Of a stretch of 29,580 nucleotides of DNA, positions 1 through 7,680 are shown piece after piece. The DNA comes from CAWBKV01 sp041946675 (GTDB lineage: Archaea; Halobacteriota; Methanosarcinia; Methanotrichales; Methanotrichaceae): NCBI GenBank assembly GCA_041946675.1, contig JBHGAU010000035.1, positions 1-29,580 on the forward strand, written 5' to 3'. The first letter of the stretch is position 1; every line of letters begins with the position of its first letter. Below the pieces are notes generated by a model. That model saw only the letters and a program-made list of their open reading frames with translations, did no database searches and was not told the DNA's origin. The translations under genes and the position numbers were made by a program.

Positions 1-63
1 CTTTAGTTAATGGAAAGTCTACACTATTCGATCCTGATATCAAATGCCAAACTTTCGCCAGAG

Positions 64-71
64 TTTATATA
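64..71 (+). promoter_or_regulatory. TATA-like box, possible CRISPR leader promoter
   Basis: TTTATATA matches the archaeal TATA-box consensus and points rightward toward the CRISPR array. Taking the MITE and one copy of its target duplication out, this box would lie about 95 bp before the first repeat, a sensible leader length. In the present sequence it lies about 300 bp away and the expected start site, about 25 bp downstream, is inside the MITE. The assignment is an inference from motif and position only. Confidence 0.35.
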
Positions 72-79
72 CCTGGATG

Positions 80-276
80 GTATGTGTTTAGCTCACTAAA
101 AATCGGTCGTCTGATGCTGTTTTCGGCAAGTTGATTTAAATAGACTAAGAATTGCGCCGGATTGAAAAAACGATATCTATCGCCGTAGTTACTTAAAATT
201 GGGTCTTCGAAACTGGATGTATGATATATCATAAAATAGGTTTACTGATGCGCATTTAAGCGAGCTAAACACATAC
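80..276. mobile_element. MITE-like non-coding element with 15-bp inverted ends
   Basis: A 197-bp segment is bounded by perfect 15-bp terminal inverted repeats: GTATGTGTTTAGCTC at 80-94 and its reverse complement at 262-276. The next 11 bases inward match at 7 positions. It is flanked by an exact 8-bp direct repeat CCTGGATG (72-79 and 277-284), as expected of a target-site duplication. The inside has no credible ORF, is AT-rich, and contains a 14-bp palindrome at 220-233. This is the structure of a miniature inverted-repeat element moved by a transposase encoded elsewhere. I cannot name the parent IS family; several families make 8-bp duplications. The left duplication starts right after a TATA-like TTTATATA (64-71), so the insertion falls where a transcript toward the CRISPR array would begin. 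Confidence 0.75.
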
Positions 277-369
277 CCTGGATGCATTTAATCCATTGGC
301 GAAGGCGACCCTCTATAACGGGGCACAAAAACATAGAATCTATTCAAAAGAGCCCTCTTGGAGGGGGGG

Positions 370-630
370 GTAGCAAGGTTGATCCCCAGGAAAAGGGAAC
401 TGAAATTCATCGTAAACATCTGCCGTGGTAGCCCCTGAAGTTGCGTAGCAAGGTTGATCCCCAGGAAAAGGGAACTGAAATATGGTCTTGCCACATAAGG
501 CCAATTCTTCTTGATCGAGTAGCAAGGTTGATCCCCAGGAAAAGGGAACTGAAATCTTGAACGTCTCTGCGCTTATGTCGTAGACAACATCAGGTAGCAA
601 GGTTGATCCCCAGGAAAAGGGAACTGAAAT
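370..630 (+). CRISPR. Short CRISPR array, four identical 37-bp repeats
   Basis: Four identical 37-bp repeats lie at 370-406, 445-481, 519-555 and 594-630. Each begins GTAGCAAGGTTG and ends GGGAACTGAAAT. They are separated by three unrelated spacers of 38, 37 and 38 bp (407-444, 482-518, 556-593). Inside the repeat, GTT…CCC can pair with GGG…AAC, giving a small stem. The 3' end ACTGAAAT resembles the 8-nt crRNA handle of type I/III repeats, so I read the array left to right. The last repeat is followed by only 16 bp before the stop codon of the convergent cas6. No other cas gene is in the window. I see no match of any spacer elsewhere in the window. Confidence 0.95.
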
Positions 631-646
631 CGCTGTTCCGGAGGAA

Positions 647-1621
647 TTAAACTGAGATCTCATAACTCCCATTCCCAAACGTCGCCATCTTCCCTATATG
701 GATCAGCTTGCCTAATTCCAGCAATGCCATAATCTCTCTTGAGAACTCCCCGAAATAGGCGATTTCCCCTTTGAAAAATGGTGCCAGGAGTTTCTTCTCA
801 GGCCCTTGATCATGAAATCTGCGCTCCATCCATATCTCTTCAGTCCTCGCGCTTGCAATGCTCACTGCCCGACACTGGCTCAGAATAGTCAGAACGCCAT
901 CATGGTCATAGAGCATTCCTGATCCGTAAAACTCTGCCAGAGCATTTGCCCTGGAGATCAATCTTCCCATGAAGCCTCTGAAGCTTGGAACAGCAGTAAA
1001 TCTGCCATTTTCTTTAATCTGGGTTGGGGTAATGAAATGTATGGATAAGTTCCCGGAGTGTTCCTCCGATGCCTCGACCATATCCTTGTAGCCGAGGATA
1101 ATTGATCTGTTATAAACGGTATCTTCCTGGAAGATGTTTGATCTGGCCCCATATCCTATGGAGCCCACTGCCACCAGATCGAACTTCCCCTTCCCCTCTC
1201 TGAAACCCAGGCTCATCCCCTTTTTCCCCAAATCTCTCAGAGCCAGAAGAAAATAGGGCAAATAAGACATGCCCTTTCCAATGAGGGTGAATCCAAGGAC
1301 CAGTACATCTCCCGGTCTGTATCTTCCTGGCTTCGGCGGCTCAAAGGCGAAGGGTCTGGGAATCTCCTGGTTCCTCAATACTTTTGCCCCCTCAATTGGA
1401 TGAGAGTTATAAAAGAAATCATAAGCACATGATGCTATTTGAGGGCATCCTGAGCAATCGTTCCCGCGGCCTCCGTAACTCAGGCAAACCATTTCTTTCA
1501 ATCTCGCACCAAAGCCGCTTCGCAACACATTGCCTGACCAGAGAGGGAGATCTGCAGCTGTACTGAATCTGATGCTGGCCTCATATCTGGCCAGCTCTAG
1601 GTTTTTCAATTCCCTTTTCAT
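647..1621 (-). CDS. cas6: CRISPR endoribonuclease Cas6
   Basis: This 324-residue RAMP-type protein would cleave the CRISPR transcript within the repeats to make crRNAs. The C-terminal part carries the glycine-rich Cas6 signature, ELGKLIHIGKMATFGNGSYEI, at the very end of the protein. An N-terminal cysteine group (C-x2-C-x5-C in CSGCPQIASCAYDFF, about residues 56-70) is typical of the longer Cas6 forms that go with type III or orphan loci. The ATG at 1621 has a GGAGA motif about 7 nt upstream and an AT-rich stretch behind it. The gene is convergent with the array and ends 16 bp from the last repeat. It stands alone, with no interference or adaptation genes, so it either serves effector complexes elsewhere or is a leftover. 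The product is intact. Confidence 0.88.
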   Translation of the reverse strand: MKRELKNLELARYEASIRFSTAADLPLWSGNVLRSGFGARLKEMVCLSYGGRGNDCSGCPQIASCAYDFFYNSHPIEGAKVLRNQEIPRPFAFEPPKPGRYRPGDVLVLGFTLIGKGMSYLPYFLLALRDLGKKGMSLGFREGKGKFDLVAVGSIGYGARSNIFQEDTVYNRSIILGYKDMVEASEEHSGNLSIHFITPTQIKENGRFTAVPSFRGFMGRLISRANALAEFYGSGMLYDHDGVLTILSQCRAVSIASARTEEIWMERRFHDQGPEKKLLAPFFKGEIAYFGEFSREIMALLELGKLIHIGKMATFGNGSYEISV

Positions 1622-2063
1622 CGGGATTCTCCATTATTTTATTCAAGGATGAGCTCGAAGGCGTCAATGAAATACCCAATCGTCATTGGATATCAACATA
1701 TCAGCTTTCAATGTCACATCTTTGGCTATATTGGCGAATATTGTCTATTATTAGTAGTTAATCTTATCCATCTCAATCCTTCCCTCGGAAACACTCATGT
1801 TCCTCAGGACAAGGACACATATGTGGCAAATGAAACATGAGATTTATCGATATTATGAACCTTGTTTTTCATGGGAAAGAGCTTTCCAGAGCCGAGCTTG
1901 AGCGTCTGAGCCTACGTACGTGAGATCTACAGCTTCATCGGGCCTCGCAAAGACATCCCTGCACCAGACATCATGGTTGCTGACACAGTTGCATCAGGGA
2001 TTGGATCGAAGTTATTGATCACAGAAATTATCAGCTCCAATAACCTTGGGTTATCGCTTGCCT
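1622..2063. other. Gene-poor intergenic region between cas6 and the PUA gene
   Basis: No convincing intact gene lies here. Just upstream of cas6 (minus strand) an AT-rich stretch near 1630-1640 could be its promoter. A perfect palindrome CACATATGTG lies at about 1818-1827. The right part (about 1864-1990) holds a glutamate dehydrogenase-like remnant, listed separately. Confidence 0.5.
1864..1990 (+). pseudogene. Decayed fragment of a glutamate dehydrogenase gene
   Basis: Read on the plus strand, one frame gives GKELSRAELERLSLRT and then a stop. Shifting by one base gives EIYSFIGPRKDIPAPDI. Together these resemble the conserved stretch of Glu/Leu/Phe/Val dehydrogenases, in which '…KELSxxELERLSR…' is followed closely by '…FIGPxxDIPAPD'. 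Only this block of about 40 residues is recognisable; the sequence on either side does not continue the family. The frameshift near 1921 and the missing ends show it is not functional. The call rests on recall of the family motif. Confidence 0.45.
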
Positions 2064-2522
2064 TCAATCTTCGGCTGCACGGCGAATCAGAACTGCGACG
2101 CCTCTCTTCATCTGCAGCATCTCCTCCGGAGCAAGGACTGCCCTGCCAGTTGCGAGCAGCATATCCTTTTTATCCACCACCAGCACCTCCTCACCCGCCC
2201 GGATATTGGCGTCCACGCTTACGACATGTCTGGCGAAGAGATTGCCTCCCTTGACTACGAAAGGCGCAGCATCATCTGAGGCAGTAGCTCTCAGCCTTGG
2301 AGCAGGAAATAAAGAATGAAGACGCTCGGCACCCAGCATGCTCAATGTCAGGAGGCCGTCCTTCGCACGCACCGTTGCTATGCGCTCCTTTCCCGAATAG
2401 AGGTACCTGAGCCTTCCCGTCTTCGACAGCCCAAAGGTCGTAACATCCGGAAAAAGAGCACTCCCAGCACCTCTGCCAAACTGGAGATCTGCGATCATTC
2501 TGGCACGCTTAAGCATCGTCAT
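2064..2522 (-). CDS. PUA-domain putative RNA-binding protein
   Basis: A 152-residue archaeal protein. The C-terminal half (about residues 70-150) is a PUA domain: APFVVKGGNLFARHVVSVD, then IRAGEEVLVVD, LLATGRAVL and a final GVAVLIRR strand. This fold binds structured RNA in pseudouridine synthases and archaeosine transglycosylases. The first 65 residues (RMIADLQFGRGAGSALFPD) resemble the pre-PUA part of archaeal tRNA-guanine transglycosylase-related proteins. No catalytic domain is present, so the role is probably RNA binding, perhaps with a separate modification enzyme. A second ATG six bases in (2516) gives MLKRAR and is an equally good start. The gene is divergent from glyA and shares a 100-bp promoter region with it. 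Its exact function is unknown. Confidence 0.75.
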   Translation of the reverse strand: MTMLKRARMIADLQFGRGAGSALFPDVTTFGLSKTGRLRYLYSGKERIATVRAKDGLLTLSMLGAERLHSLFPAPRLRATASDDAAPFVVKGGNLFARHVVSVDANIRAGEEVLVVDKKDMLLATGRAVLAPEEMLQMKRGVAVLIRRAAED

Positions 2523-2622
2523 CGACTCTGCTGCCAGCTAAAAAAGATTTGTGGTTGTTTGATGCTTTGGCTACCATAATCTATTTTGCCCTCGGAAGTA
2601 CATCTCATCCAATCTCATAATC

Positions 2623-3885
2623 ATGGTGATCCGATTGAACCGTTTGGATGAAGTAGATCCAGAAATAGCGGCCGCGATCAGGGGAGAGCTGGAGCGGCAG
2701 CAGAATACCCTTATTCTCATAGCCTCGGAGAACTTCGCAAGTCGCGCCGTCATGGAAGCACAGGCCTGCGTCATGACAAACAAGTATGCAGAGGGCTATC
2801 CCGGCAGACGCTATTACCGCGGAACGGCATATGTTGATGTGGCCGAGGATCTGGCGCGCGAGCGCTGCAAGAAGCTCTTCGGCGCAGAGCACGTAAATGT
2901 GCAGCCTCACAGCGGCACGCAGGCGAATATGGCAGCCTACTTCGCGGTTCTCAAGCCAGGCGATACCATCATGGGCATGAACCTGAGCCACGGCGGCCAC
3001 CTTTCGCACGGCAGTCCCATCAACTTCTCGGGCAAGATGTACAAGATCGTGCCCTACAGCGTCTCTGAAAAGACGGAGATGCTTGATTACGGAGAGATGC
3101 TGTATCTGGCAAGAAAGAGCAAGCCAAACCTGATTGTTGTGGGAGCATCATCATATCCAAGGATCATAGACTTCAAAGCCGTTCGTGAAATCGCGGATGA
3201 AGTCGGGGCAATGGTCATGGCAGATATCGCCCACATCGCAGGCCTTGTAGCAGCAGGCGCTCACCCAACGCCGGTGCCTTATGCAGATATAGTTACAACT
3301 ACCACGCATAAAACACTGAGAGGCCCGAGGGGTGCTCTGATCATGTGCAAAGAGGAGCTGGGACCTGCCATCGATAAATCAGTATTCCCCGGAACTCAGG
3401 GAGGCCCGTTCATGCAGGCTATAGCCGCTAAAGCCGTGGCCTTCAGAGAGGCAATGACCCAGGAGTTCAAAGATTATCAGTTCCAGATAGTGAAAAACGC
3501 TAAGACGCTGGCAGACCGCTTGATTACGAACAACTTCGATCTCGTCTCGGGGGGAACGGATAACCACCTGATGCTTGTCAAGCTCATGAAGGAAGGGCTC
3601 ACAGGAAAGGAGGCCGATGAGACCCTGGAGAGAGCGGGGATCACGCTGAACAGGAATATGATACCCTTTGATACCGCCAAGCCGCTCATAACAAGCGGCA
3701 TCAGAATCGGAACTCCTGCGATCACGACCCGCGGCATGAAGGAGCCCCAGATGGTTCAGATCGGAGATCTTATCACAGAGGTTCTTAGAAACATCAAGAG
3801 CGAGGAGACTGTAAAATCAGTGCGCTCCAAAGTGTTGGAGCTTTGCGATCAGTTCCCGCTATATCCTGACCTGCTATGCTCATAG
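2623..3885 (+). CDS. glyA: Serine hydroxymethyltransferase
   Basis: A 420-residue PLP enzyme that interconverts serine and glycine with transfer of a one-carbon unit to a pterin cofactor. The family hallmarks are all present: ASENFAS near residue 34, YAEGYPGRRYYRG near 55-67, the cofactor-binding DIAHIAG (Asp201, His204) and the Schiff-base lysine in TTTTHKTLRGPRG (Lys230). Length matches the bacterial/archaeal enzyme. It is the first gene of a run with folD: its last 10 bases overlap the folD start, so translation is probably coupled. That pairing suggests a folate-type one-carbon route for biosynthesis beside the methanopterin route of methanogenesis; this is inferred from context. Confidence 0.95.
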   Translation: MVIRLNRLDEVDPEIAAAIRGELERQQNTLILIASENFASRAVMEAQACVMTNKYAEGYPGRRYYRGTAYVDVAEDLARERCKKLFGAEHVNVQPHSGTQANMAAYFAVLKPGDTIMGMNLSHGGHLSHGSPINFSGKMYKIVPYSVSEKTEMLDYGEMLYLARKSKPNLIVVGASSYPRIIDFKAVREIADEVGAMVMADIAHIAGLVAAGAHPTPVPYADIVTTTTHKTLRGPRGALIMCKEELGPAIDKSVFPGTQGGPFMQAIAAKAVAFREAMTQEFKDYQFQIVKNAKTLADRLITNNFDLVSGGTDNHLMLVKLMKEGLTGKEADETLERAGITLNRNMIPFDTAKPLITSGIRIGTPAITTRGMKEPQMVQIGDLITEVLRNIKSEETVKSVRSKVLELCDQFPLYPDLLCS

Positions 3886-4724
3886 ATGGAAAGGCGCTCG
3901 CCGCGGAATCTGAGGCCGAGACAAAGTCAAGAGTCCAGAAGCTCGCTACCCGGGGCATCGTGCCAGGGCTTGTAACCATTCTCGTAGGAGAAAACCCTGC
4001 ATCACAGATATACATCAGACAGAAGCATCTCGGCAGTGCCCGGGTGGGAATAAAATCGGAGAACATGGTGCTCCCGGAGAATATTACCGAGGAGCAGATA
4101 ATTATAAAGATAAAAGAGCTGAACAGCCGGGAGGACGTTCATGGAATCCTCTTGCAGCTTCCTCTCCCGAAAAATATCAATCCGCAAAAGCCGATGATGA
4201 CCATCGCTCCGGAAAAAGATGTGGACGGATTTCATCCCGAGAATATGGGTGCGCTTCTTTTGGGAGCCGAGAGGCTGGTGCCGTGCACGCCCAAGGGGAT
4301 AATCTATGCCCTGGAGCATTTAGGCGTCAAGCTGGAAGGCGCAGAGGTTGTAATCGTCGGCCACAGCAATGTCGTCGGCAAGCCTCTGGCTGCAATGATG
4401 CTGAACAGGAATGCCACAGTTCAGGTCTGCCATGTGTTTACAAAGGACCTGGCATCTCATACGCACACTGCCGATATATTGATAGTGGCTACCGGTGTCC
4501 CCGGCCTGATCAAAAAGGACATGGTGAAGCCCGGAGCGTATGTCATTGATGCCGGGATAAGCCGTGTAGGTGATAAGACCGTTGGAGATGTCGATTTCGA
4601 TGCAGTGAAGGATATCGCTGCTGCCATAACTCCAGTTCCAGGCGGAGTTGGACCCCTGACGGTTGCAATGCTTCTAAGCCAGACTGTGCAGGCCGCAGAA
4701 AACCAGGCAGGGATTCAAGATTGA
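3876..4724 (+). CDS. folD: Methylene-tetrahydrofolate dehydrogenase/cyclohydrolase
   Basis: This 282-residue bifunctional enzyme oxidises methylene-H4folate and hydrolyses the methenyl form to 10-formyl-H4folate in the cytoplasm. The catalytic YxxxK motif is seen as Tyr46 and Lys50 (GENPASQIYIRQK). LLQLPLP (Gln94), DVDGFHPENMG near 115-125, the NAD(P)-binding VGHSNVVGKPLA near 161-172 and the C-terminal PGGVGPLTVAML all fit the family. The start ATG lies inside the glyA 3' end, overlapping by 10 bp, and the stop overlaps the next gene's TTG start by 3 bases. Folate-linked FolD is known in Methanosarcinales and is usually regarded as acquired from bacteria. Confidence 0.95.
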   Translation: MLIDGKALAAESEAETKSRVQKLATRGIVPGLVTILVGENPASQIYIRQKHLGSARVGIKSENMVLPENITEEQIIIKIKELNSREDVHGILLQLPLPKNINPQKPMMTIAPEKDVDGFHPENMGALLLGAERLVPCTPKGIIYALEHLGVKLEGAEVVIVGHSNVVGKPLAAMMLNRNATVQVCHVFTKDLASHTHTADILIVATGVPGLIKKDMVKPGAYVIDAGISRVGDKTVGDVDFDAVKDIAAAITPVPGGVGPLTVAMLLSQTVQAAENQAGIQD

Positions 4725-5326
4725 CGCTGATCATCGCCTGTACCCTCAGCTGCGAGGCCGTAATCGGAGGCGATAGGAGGCAGATAGACTTCATGGGAAA
4801 GTTCCCCGAGCTTGAAGAGGAGCTTTACTCAGGGAAGATCAAAAATGACGAGGAGCTTAAAGCCAGGGCAAAGGACCTGGGCGCATCCATCTCAGTGTCT
4901 GACGGAAAGGAGAAGGTCTGGAGAAGCGGGGACAACGGCGATATTTTAGTCGGCGAGGTCACCAAAATATCTCAGGAATCCGAGCAACGAAGGAGAATCT
5001 ATCTGACTCCTGGAGCCTACATCATGGCCGATATCACAGACAAAGAGGTCAAAATAACAGGCAGAGGCGGAGTTGCCGCAATAGTTCTTGGAAACAAGTT
5101 CACTCAGAGACTCGCAAGCGAGGGTGTTGCAAAGGCAAATGGAAGGGTGAATGAGCAAGTCATCAGATCCATCCTTGAGGATGCCGGAAAGAGGACTGCA
5201 TCTGTGAGCCGTGAATATATAATACTGCGCACAGAGATCTCACAGGCCAATTCGGGTGCTGCAGTCCTGGCTGCCCTTAATAAGGACTGCGAGAAGAATG
5301 GATGGAGGCCATGCGGTCAGGAGTGA
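4721..5326 (+). CDS. Conserved archaeal protein, DUF2121-like
   Basis: A 201-residue cytoplasmic protein that starts with TTG at 4721, overlapping the folD stop. The opening MTLIIACTLSCEAVIGGDRRQIDFMG and the later RRRIYLTPGAYIMADI resemble, as I recall them, the methanogen-associated DUF2121 family, whose N-terminus looks like a proteasome-type strand. No catalytic role is established and I do not infer one. The position between folD and a MobA-like gene, with overlaps at both ends (25 bp at the 3' end), suggests co-translation and possibly a link to cofactor or one-carbon metabolism. The family name is less certain than the statement that it is a conserved archaeal gene. Confidence 0.6.
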   Translation: MTLIIACTLSCEAVIGGDRRQIDFMGKFPELEEELYSGKIKNDEELKARAKDLGASISVSDGKEKVWRSGDNGDILVGEVTKISQESEQRRRIYLTPGAYIMADITDKEVKITGRGGVAAIVLGNKFTQRLASEGVAKANGRVNEQVIRSILEDAGKRTASVSREYIILRTEISQANSGAAVLAALNKDCEKNGWRPCGQE

Positions 5327-5943
5327 TACTATCCGGTGGTTCTGGCAGTCGTCTGGGTACAGAGAAGTCTCTTCTGCCTTTTTGTGGAAGGCCGCTAATC
5401 CAGAGAATTGTGAAAAGGCTGCTTTATGTGGTAGATGAGATAGTAATAGTAACAAGAAACGATAAGCAGGCCGAAGTTCTTCGAGAGCTTATCCCAGAAG
5501 CTCATTTTGCATGCGACTGCATCAAAGGATACGGCCCCGTTGCCGGCCTGGCCATAGGAATGGCCTGTGCAAAAGGGGATTATGCCTTTGCCTCCGGCTG
5601 TGATCTGCCATTTCTAAGTGTGCCGGTTATCGATAAGCTCTTTGAGCTTGCGGTGGGCTATGATGCTGCAGTTCCCATTCAACCGAAAGGATATATGGAA
5701 ACATTGCATTCAGTCTATAGACGAGAAAAAATGAGGGATGCCTGTGAACGAGCGATTGCCAGAGGTGATCGCAGAATTTCTGCGCCCTTAAGCGAGATGA
5801 AATTAAATCTGGTTCCTGTAGAGGTTCTTCGCCCTCTTGATCCTGAGCTTCTGACTTTTTTCAACGTGAATACAAAAGATGACCTTGAGGCTGCTCTGAA
5901 GCTTTGCCGTGAGGATTATAGCTCTTCTTCTTTTGGAAGCTAA
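5302..5943 (+). CDS. mobA: MobA-like nucleotidyltransferase (molybdenum cofactor guanylyltransferase)
   Basis: A 213-residue protein of the MobA/GlmU/IspD nucleotidyltransferase fold. MobA couples GMP to molybdopterin. The nucleotide loop is LSGGSGSRLGTEKSLLPFCGRPL near residues 10-32 (family pattern LxGGxSxRmGxxK). DxP motif residues are in SGCDLPFLSVPV, and GYGPVAGLAIGM follows the expected spacing. Methanogens need molybdo- or tungstopterin guanine dinucleotide for formylmethanofuran dehydrogenase, so the role is reasonable here. The start could be ATG 5302 or ATG 5311 (MRSGVILSGG); both overlap the preceding gene. It is the last gene of the glyA run. Other members of the fold (for example CofC-like) cannot be excluded by eye. 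Confidence 0.78.
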   Translation: MEAMRSGVILSGGSGSRLGTEKSLLPFCGRPLIQRIVKRLLYVVDEIVIVTRNDKQAEVLRELIPEAHFACDCIKGYGPVAGLAIGMACAKGDYAFASGCDLPFLSVPVIDKLFELAVGYDAAVPIQPKGYMETLHSVYRREKMRDACERAIARGDRRISAPLSEMKLNLVPVEVLRPLDPELLTFFNVNTKDDLEAALKLCREDYSSSSFGS

Positions 5944-6112
5944 ACACTAGTAGGTATTTATTTTATCCTTGGAGGAGTAAGCAAATCTGGATACAGAGCT
6001 CAGGTGAATTTACAGCAATTCTAGTGCACTACCAATTGCTATTTCCATTTAGCGGCAATCTTAAAATAATAGGAGACGCATCATAGAAACGCCGAACACT
6101 ATTTTGGGAGGG

Positions 6113-7093
6113 ATGGACCTGAGGGATGTTGTTATTGCGCTGTCGGCAGCATTCGCTATTATTGGCATGATAACTGTAGGATATGCAGATGATAGCAATA
6201 TTTTATTCAAAGAAGACAAGGATTTGACTCTGAAGTATGATCAAAAAGCTAGCGGGATAGGCTTCTTTTCTGCCTATAAATATGCATTTATGCCGGATGC
6301 TCTTGGTCCTGAAAGAAAATTGTTCAATGGCGTTGAGACAAAGAGCAAGGCCCATGGGAGCGGAACAATAGATATAGATTCCAATATGTTTGCAGAAAGC
6401 TACTACTTATATGAATATTATAACGATGAGATATTCGATGAAGAGCCCTTTGATGAGCTCGAAGATGCCGATAGCATCATCCAGCTCAAAGAGAATGGCA
6501 AAATGACATATAGTCCGGTATCTATTGCCATAGATTCGCGATATTATAACCTCCATCCGGTTACACTCAACTCTCTGCTAAAAGACGATGCATGGGTAAA
6601 AAATCGAGATAACTTGAATTCGATGAATTATCTGGCTGAGGGAGCGCACAAACTGGACAGGATGCTAGATATTCAGTCCAATTATGCCCACATAACGATG
6701 AATGTGGATGAGAAGTTAACCGATGGCAAGTCTCATTTTGGAGTCCTTGCGTTTGCAGAAGTTCCTGTAGAAAAGATACCTTATGAGGATGATTTAGAGG
6801 AAGAAATGTTCCCTCTTGGAACAGCGATGAAGGAATGGCAAAAGCCTTTGGCCGTGGTAGATGAGGATTACATAGGGACCTTCCAAATAAGGAAGAACAT
6901 GACTTTAGAAACGCAATATGATGATATAATAAAGAGAGAAGAAGGATGGCTGCCGTGCTGCGGCTCATATGAAGGCAATTGGGGCTGGTACGATATGAAT
7001 GCTACCGATAAGAAGAGCTTTGGTGCAAGCACTAAAGGAGTATTCGATTGCACATGTTTCAAGGCGCCGGATAAAGCGCAGTTTCCCCGATGA
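6113..7093 (+). CDS. Secreted protein of unknown function
   Basis: The protein has about 326 residues with an N-terminal signal-like helix (DVVIALSAAFAIIGMITVGYA, then DDSN), so it is probably exported. The mature part is acidic, rich in Asp, Glu and Tyr, with no transmembrane segment after the signal. Near the end are WLPCCGSYEGNWGWYD and GVFDCTCFKAP, two cysteine pairs that may form disulfides. I recognise no enzymatic domain. Similar exported proteins ending in a Cys-x-Cys patch seem to occur as families in Methanothrix, but that is recall. The start is unclear: ATG 6113 has a GGGAGGG run directly in front, too close for a normal ribosome site, and a TTG at 6104 is in frame. Confidence 0.65.
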   Translation: MDLRDVVIALSAAFAIIGMITVGYADDSNILFKEDKDLTLKYDQKASGIGFFSAYKYAFMPDALGPERKLFNGVETKSKAHGSGTIDIDSNMFAESYYLYEYYNDEIFDEEPFDELEDADSIIQLKENGKMTYSPVSIAIDSRYYNLHPVTLNSLLKDDAWVKNRDNLNSMNYLAEGAHKLDRMLDIQSNYAHITMNVDEKLTDGKSHFGVLAFAEVPVEKIPYEDDLEEEMFPLGTAMKEWQKPLAVVDEDYIGTFQIRKNMTLETQYDDIIKREEGWLPCCGSYEGNWGWYDMNATDKKSFGASTKGVFDCTCFKAPDKAQFPR

Positions 7094-7237
7094 ATCTCTC
7101 TTAAATCCTTTTTATAGCTATCCTCCTTTTAGTTTCCTTCAGTAATTTCAACTGTTATCAATATATTATATTAAGTGGCCTGCAGCCGTTTATATTGCAA
7201 CATCCGGTATAATTCATCCGATATCATTCATATGGCA

Positions 7238-7618
7238 TCACTCTACCCTGACCATAGCCTCAGCAGATCGATTCCTTGTGCCGTTAATGGCGATGAGCGT
7301 ATAAACAGTAGTCGTAGACGGCGAGACTTGCCTGGATCCTTTAAGCCCGACGCCTCCAATTCCAGGGCTTATCCTTACCATCTCCGCACCGATAACCTCC
7401 CAGCTCAGATTGGAGATGCCACCCGGGTTGATTACTATAGGGCTAGCCTTAAAGGACTCAATGATGGGAAAAGGCGATGAATAGATATTGAGAGCTATCA
7501 GACCTCCAGCCAGCAGGGCTACCACAATTATTATAGATATGACCATTCCCTTGGGCGTGGACCAGAAGGACTTTCGACTTTCCCAATAGCTGATATGCTT
7601 CGAACTATCTTGTTTCAT
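7238..7618 (-). CDS. Membrane-anchored protein with Ig-like domain
   Basis: The protein has 126 residues. A basic, polar N-terminus (about 24 residues) is followed by one hydrophobic helix (VISIIIVVALLAGGLIALNIY, about 26-46) and a C-terminal domain of about 75 residues. The pattern FKASPIVINPGGISNLSWEVIGA…VSPSTTTVYTLIAINGTRNRSAEAMVRV matches small Ig-like beta-sandwich domains of prokaryotic surface proteins (P-x-x-I-x-P-G-x-x-x-x-L-S-W, then T-T-x-Y-T-L-x-A-x-N). It is likely an N-terminal-in membrane protein with its domain outside the cell. The partner is unknown. It is transcribed on its own, opposite to the secreted protein before it. Confidence 0.65.
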   Translation of the reverse strand: MKQDSSKHISYWESRKSFWSTPKGMVISIIIVVALLAGGLIALNIYSSPFPIIESFKASPIVINPGGISNLSWEVIGAEMVRISPGIGGVGLKGSRQVSPSTTTVYTLIAINGTRNRSAEAMVRVE

Positions 7619-7680
7619 GGCTTTTATCGTACCTTACGTTATTTCCTTATTTCATGACCTTAATTTATGCCTGCACTATT

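Noticed and set aside
33..48. 16-bp exact match CCTGATATCAAATGCC also at 21515-21530
   Set aside because: Similarity does not extend beyond the 16 bp, and one such match is not surprising in a window this long.
295..331. Possible degenerate fifth CRISPR repeat one period before the first repeat
   Set aside because: Position-by-position identity is only about 12 of 37, close to chance, although CCC, GGG and AAA blocks line up.
288..678. Two overlapping minus-strand ORFs of 68 and 112 codons with repeated peptide blocks
   Set aside because: The repeated peptide is simply the translation of the CRISPR repeats.
5938..5947. AGCTAAACAC, similar to part of the MITE end
   Set aside because: Only 10 bp, covers the mobA stop codon, and no partner end or duplication is nearby.
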